NCBI GenBank assembly: GCA_041674265.1
Contig: JBAYWC010000002.1
Span: forward strand, 8,559 to 72,558
DNA from: QYQL01 sp041674265
GTDB lineage: Bacteria; Verrucomicrobiota; Verrucomicrobiia; Chthoniobacterales; Terrimicrobiaceae
DNA length: 64,000 nt
Reading direction: 5' to 3'
The notes beneath the pieces were generated by a model that worked only from the letters and a program-made list of their open reading frames with translations, ran no database searches and was not told where the DNA came from. Positions 62,552 to 64,000 of this stretch are shown piece by piece (the stretch's first letter is position 1; every line of letters begins with the position of its first letter). Made by a program: the position numbers and the translations under genes.

Positions 62552-63390
62552 ATGCCGTATCCGTTGAAAATCTCACGAAAGTCTATCCGATCCCGATGCG
62601 GCGCCAGCGCGTCGTGGCGGTCAAAAACCTGAGCCTCACCGTCCGGGAAGGCGAGGTCTATGGCCTGCTCGGGCCGAACGGTTCCGGAAAAAGCACGACA
62701 CTCAAGGTGCTTCTCGGGCTGGTAACCCCCACGCAGGGTCAAACCACCATTTTCGAAAAGGACAGCCGGGACTACCGGAGCCGCGCGGAAGTGGGGTTCC
62801 TTCCCGAGAATCCGTATTTCTACAAATTCCTCACCGCGGAGGAAACGCTTCGTTTTTATGGCAAGATTTGTGGGATTCCCGCCGGCGAACTGAATGCCCG
62901 GGTCGCCGATCTGATTTCGCTGGTCGGATTGGAAGACGCCCGCCACCGGCGTGTGGGGGGGTTTTCGAAAGGCATGCTCCAACGCATCGGCCTGGCCCAG
63001 TCGCTGATCCAGAACCCGAAGCTCGTCGTCCTTGACGAGCCGACCGCCGGCGTCGATCCGGTCGGCTCCCGCCAAATCCGCGATTTGATTCTGGACTTGA
63101 AGAAGCGCGGGAAGACCGTGCTTCTGACCTCGCACCTGCTCGGCCAGGTCCAGGAGGTTTGCGACCGAGTGGGGATCATGGCCCGCGGAGAAATGGTGCG
63201 CGAGGGCAGCCTCGATGAGTTGACAACCATCGACCGCCAGACGGAATTCATCGTGGAAGACGCCCCCGCCGGGATGCGCGAGAAAATTGAGGCGATGGTC
63301 CGGGAATCCGGGGCGCGCTTCGTGGCGGCTCGTCGTCCGCAGCGCGATCTCGAGGGCGTCTTTTTGGAGTCCACAACCCCGAAGGAATGA
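62548..63390 (+). CDS. ABC transporter ATP-binding protein
   Basis: ATPase of the ABC-2 exporter type, 280 residues. Walker A GPNGSGKST, signature FSKGMLQRI and Walker B LVVLDEPTAGVDP are intact, followed by the H-loop TSHLLGQVQEV and a C-terminal extension of about 60 residues. The permease is not next to it; bioD overlaps its stop by ATGA. The substrate is unknown. Confidence 0.88.
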   Translation: MNAVSVENLTKVYPIPMRRQRVVAVKNLSLTVREGEVYGLLGPNGSGKSTTLKVLLGLVTPTQGQTTIFEKDSRDYRSRAEVGFLPENPYFYKFLTAEETLRFYGKICGIPAGELNARVADLISLVGLEDARHRRVGGFSKGMLQRIGLAQSLIQNPKLVVLDEPTAGVDPVGSRQIRDLILDLKKRGKTVLLTSHLLGQVQEVCDRVGIMARGEMVREGSLDELTTIDRQTEFIVEDAPAGMREKIEAMVRESGARFVAARRPQRDLEGVFLESTTPKE

Positions 63391-64000
63391 GAGCCTTCGT
63401 CACCGGCACCGACACCGGGGTCGGGAAAACGTTTGTGACGGCGTTGCTTGCCCGCGCGCTCCGGCGGGCCGGACTCGACACGCTCGCCCTCAAACCCATC
63501 TGCTCCGGGGACCGCGGCGACGCGGAGATCCTGTGGGCGGCTTGCGAAGCGGAACTCGATCTGGATGACGTGAATCCGCTCTGGTTCCAGATGCCGGTGG
63601 CCCCGCATTTGGCCGCCCGTCGCGAAAACCGGAATGTTTCGATTTCCTTTCTCGAAGCCTGGTTCCGGTCCGTCTCGACGGGCAGGCAATCCGTGCTGGT
63701 CGAGGGGGCGGGGGGATGGCTGGCGCCGATCGCGGACAAGACGCTGATTGCCGATCTGGCTGTCGCGCTCGGGCTGCCTGTGATCGTCGTCGTCGCCAAC
63801 CGGCTCGGCTGCATCAACCACGCGCTGCTCACGATCGAGAGCATCCGCGCCCGCAGACTCGAGTGCCGGGGCATCATCCTCAATTCCCCCGCGCGCGAAT
63901 CCGGCGATGCCGGGCTGGAAAACCGTCCGATGCTCGAAGAGTTCACGGATGTTCCCGTGCTCTTCGAAGTCGCGCCGAACCAGCGGAAGATCGAACTCGA
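63387..64000 (+). CDS. bioD: dethiobiotin synthetase, 5' part (runs off the window)
   Basis: Penultimate step of biotin synthesis (DAPA + CO2 + ATP to dethiobiotin). The P-loop FVTGTDTGVGKTFVTALLAR opens the protein, and KPICSGDRGDAEIL and LVEGAGGWLAPI follow, all typical of BioD. About 204 residues are present without a stop, so the 3' end lies beyond base 64000. It is coupled to the ABC ATPase by ATGA overlap. Confidence 0.93.
   Translation, partial: MRAFVTGTDTGVGKTFVTALLARALRRAGLDTLALKPICSGDRGDAEILWAACEAELDLDDVNPLWFQMPVAPHLAARRENRNVSISFLEAWFRSVSTGRQSVLVEGAGGWLAPIADKTLIADLAVALGLPVIVVVANRLGCINHALLTIESIRARRLECRGIILNSPARESGDAGLENRPMLEEFTDVPVLFEVAPNQRKIEL

Overview
This is a GC-rich bacterial chromosome segment of about 64 kb with densely packed genes. 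The most likely source is a member of the PVC group, probably Verrucomicrobiota. That assignment is an inference from a 34-residue AURKAIP1/COX24-type basic protein, a monomeric NADP isocitrate dehydrogenase, a DUF1460 secreted protein, many starts without a Shine-Dalgarno sequence, and many short palindromic or G/A-rich dispersed repeats. No ribosomal RNA gene is present to confirm it. Most of the window is ordinary housekeeping content, with accessory insertions and several decayed genes.

Region by region: 0-7.5 kb carries a FUSC membrane protein, a HIT hydrolase, a broken avtA, an M23 peptidase, a class A penicillin-binding protein and a secreted beta-carbonic anhydrase. 7.8-21.6 kb carries hisG and a haem operon (hemE-hemN-hemY-hemH). 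The operon is split between hemY and hemH by a 7.7-kb defence island. The island holds two unknown proteins, a type III methyltransferase (Mod), a toxin-antitoxin pair and the type III restriction subunit (Res). The mod gene contains an in-frame REP-RAYT-REP insertion (HUH/Y1 transposase plus palindromes) directly after its SAM-binding motif, and the reading frame stays open. This is the most unusual object in the window. 21.8-29 kb carries a GH63-type glycosidase, recF, a terC remnant, rplC-rpsJ cut off from the rest of the S10 operon, a NAD(P)HX repair enzyme, tRNA-Met and rpsT. 29-38 kb carries a degenerate carrier-less NRPS-like protein behind ilvD, a DAHP synthase and icd. 38-42 kb carries a pseudouridine synthase and a Zn/Mn-type ABC importer behind a Fur-like box. 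41.9-47.9 kb is gyrB-gyrA with a PIN/Phd toxin-antitoxin module between them. 48-57 kb holds membrane, secreted and transport proteins, including an ABC ATPase fragment fused to a permease. 57-64 kb carries tyrS, a group II intron remnant, a candidate sphingolipid pair (serine palmitoyltransferase-like plus YghO/bacterial ceramide synthase-like), an Rrf2 regulator, an acylphosphatase, an ABC ATPase and the start of bioD.

Two themes recur. The first is small mobile or repeated DNA that becomes part of coding sequence: REP/RAYT in mod, and G/A-rich repeats in the hemE 3' end and in icd. The second is gene decay by internal deletion: avtA, terC, the fused ABC gene, the first antitoxin copy and a membrane-protein fragment at 38 kb. 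The housekeeping calls are secure from motifs. The taxonomic assignment, the ceramide call and all statements about activity of the fused Mod are inferences.
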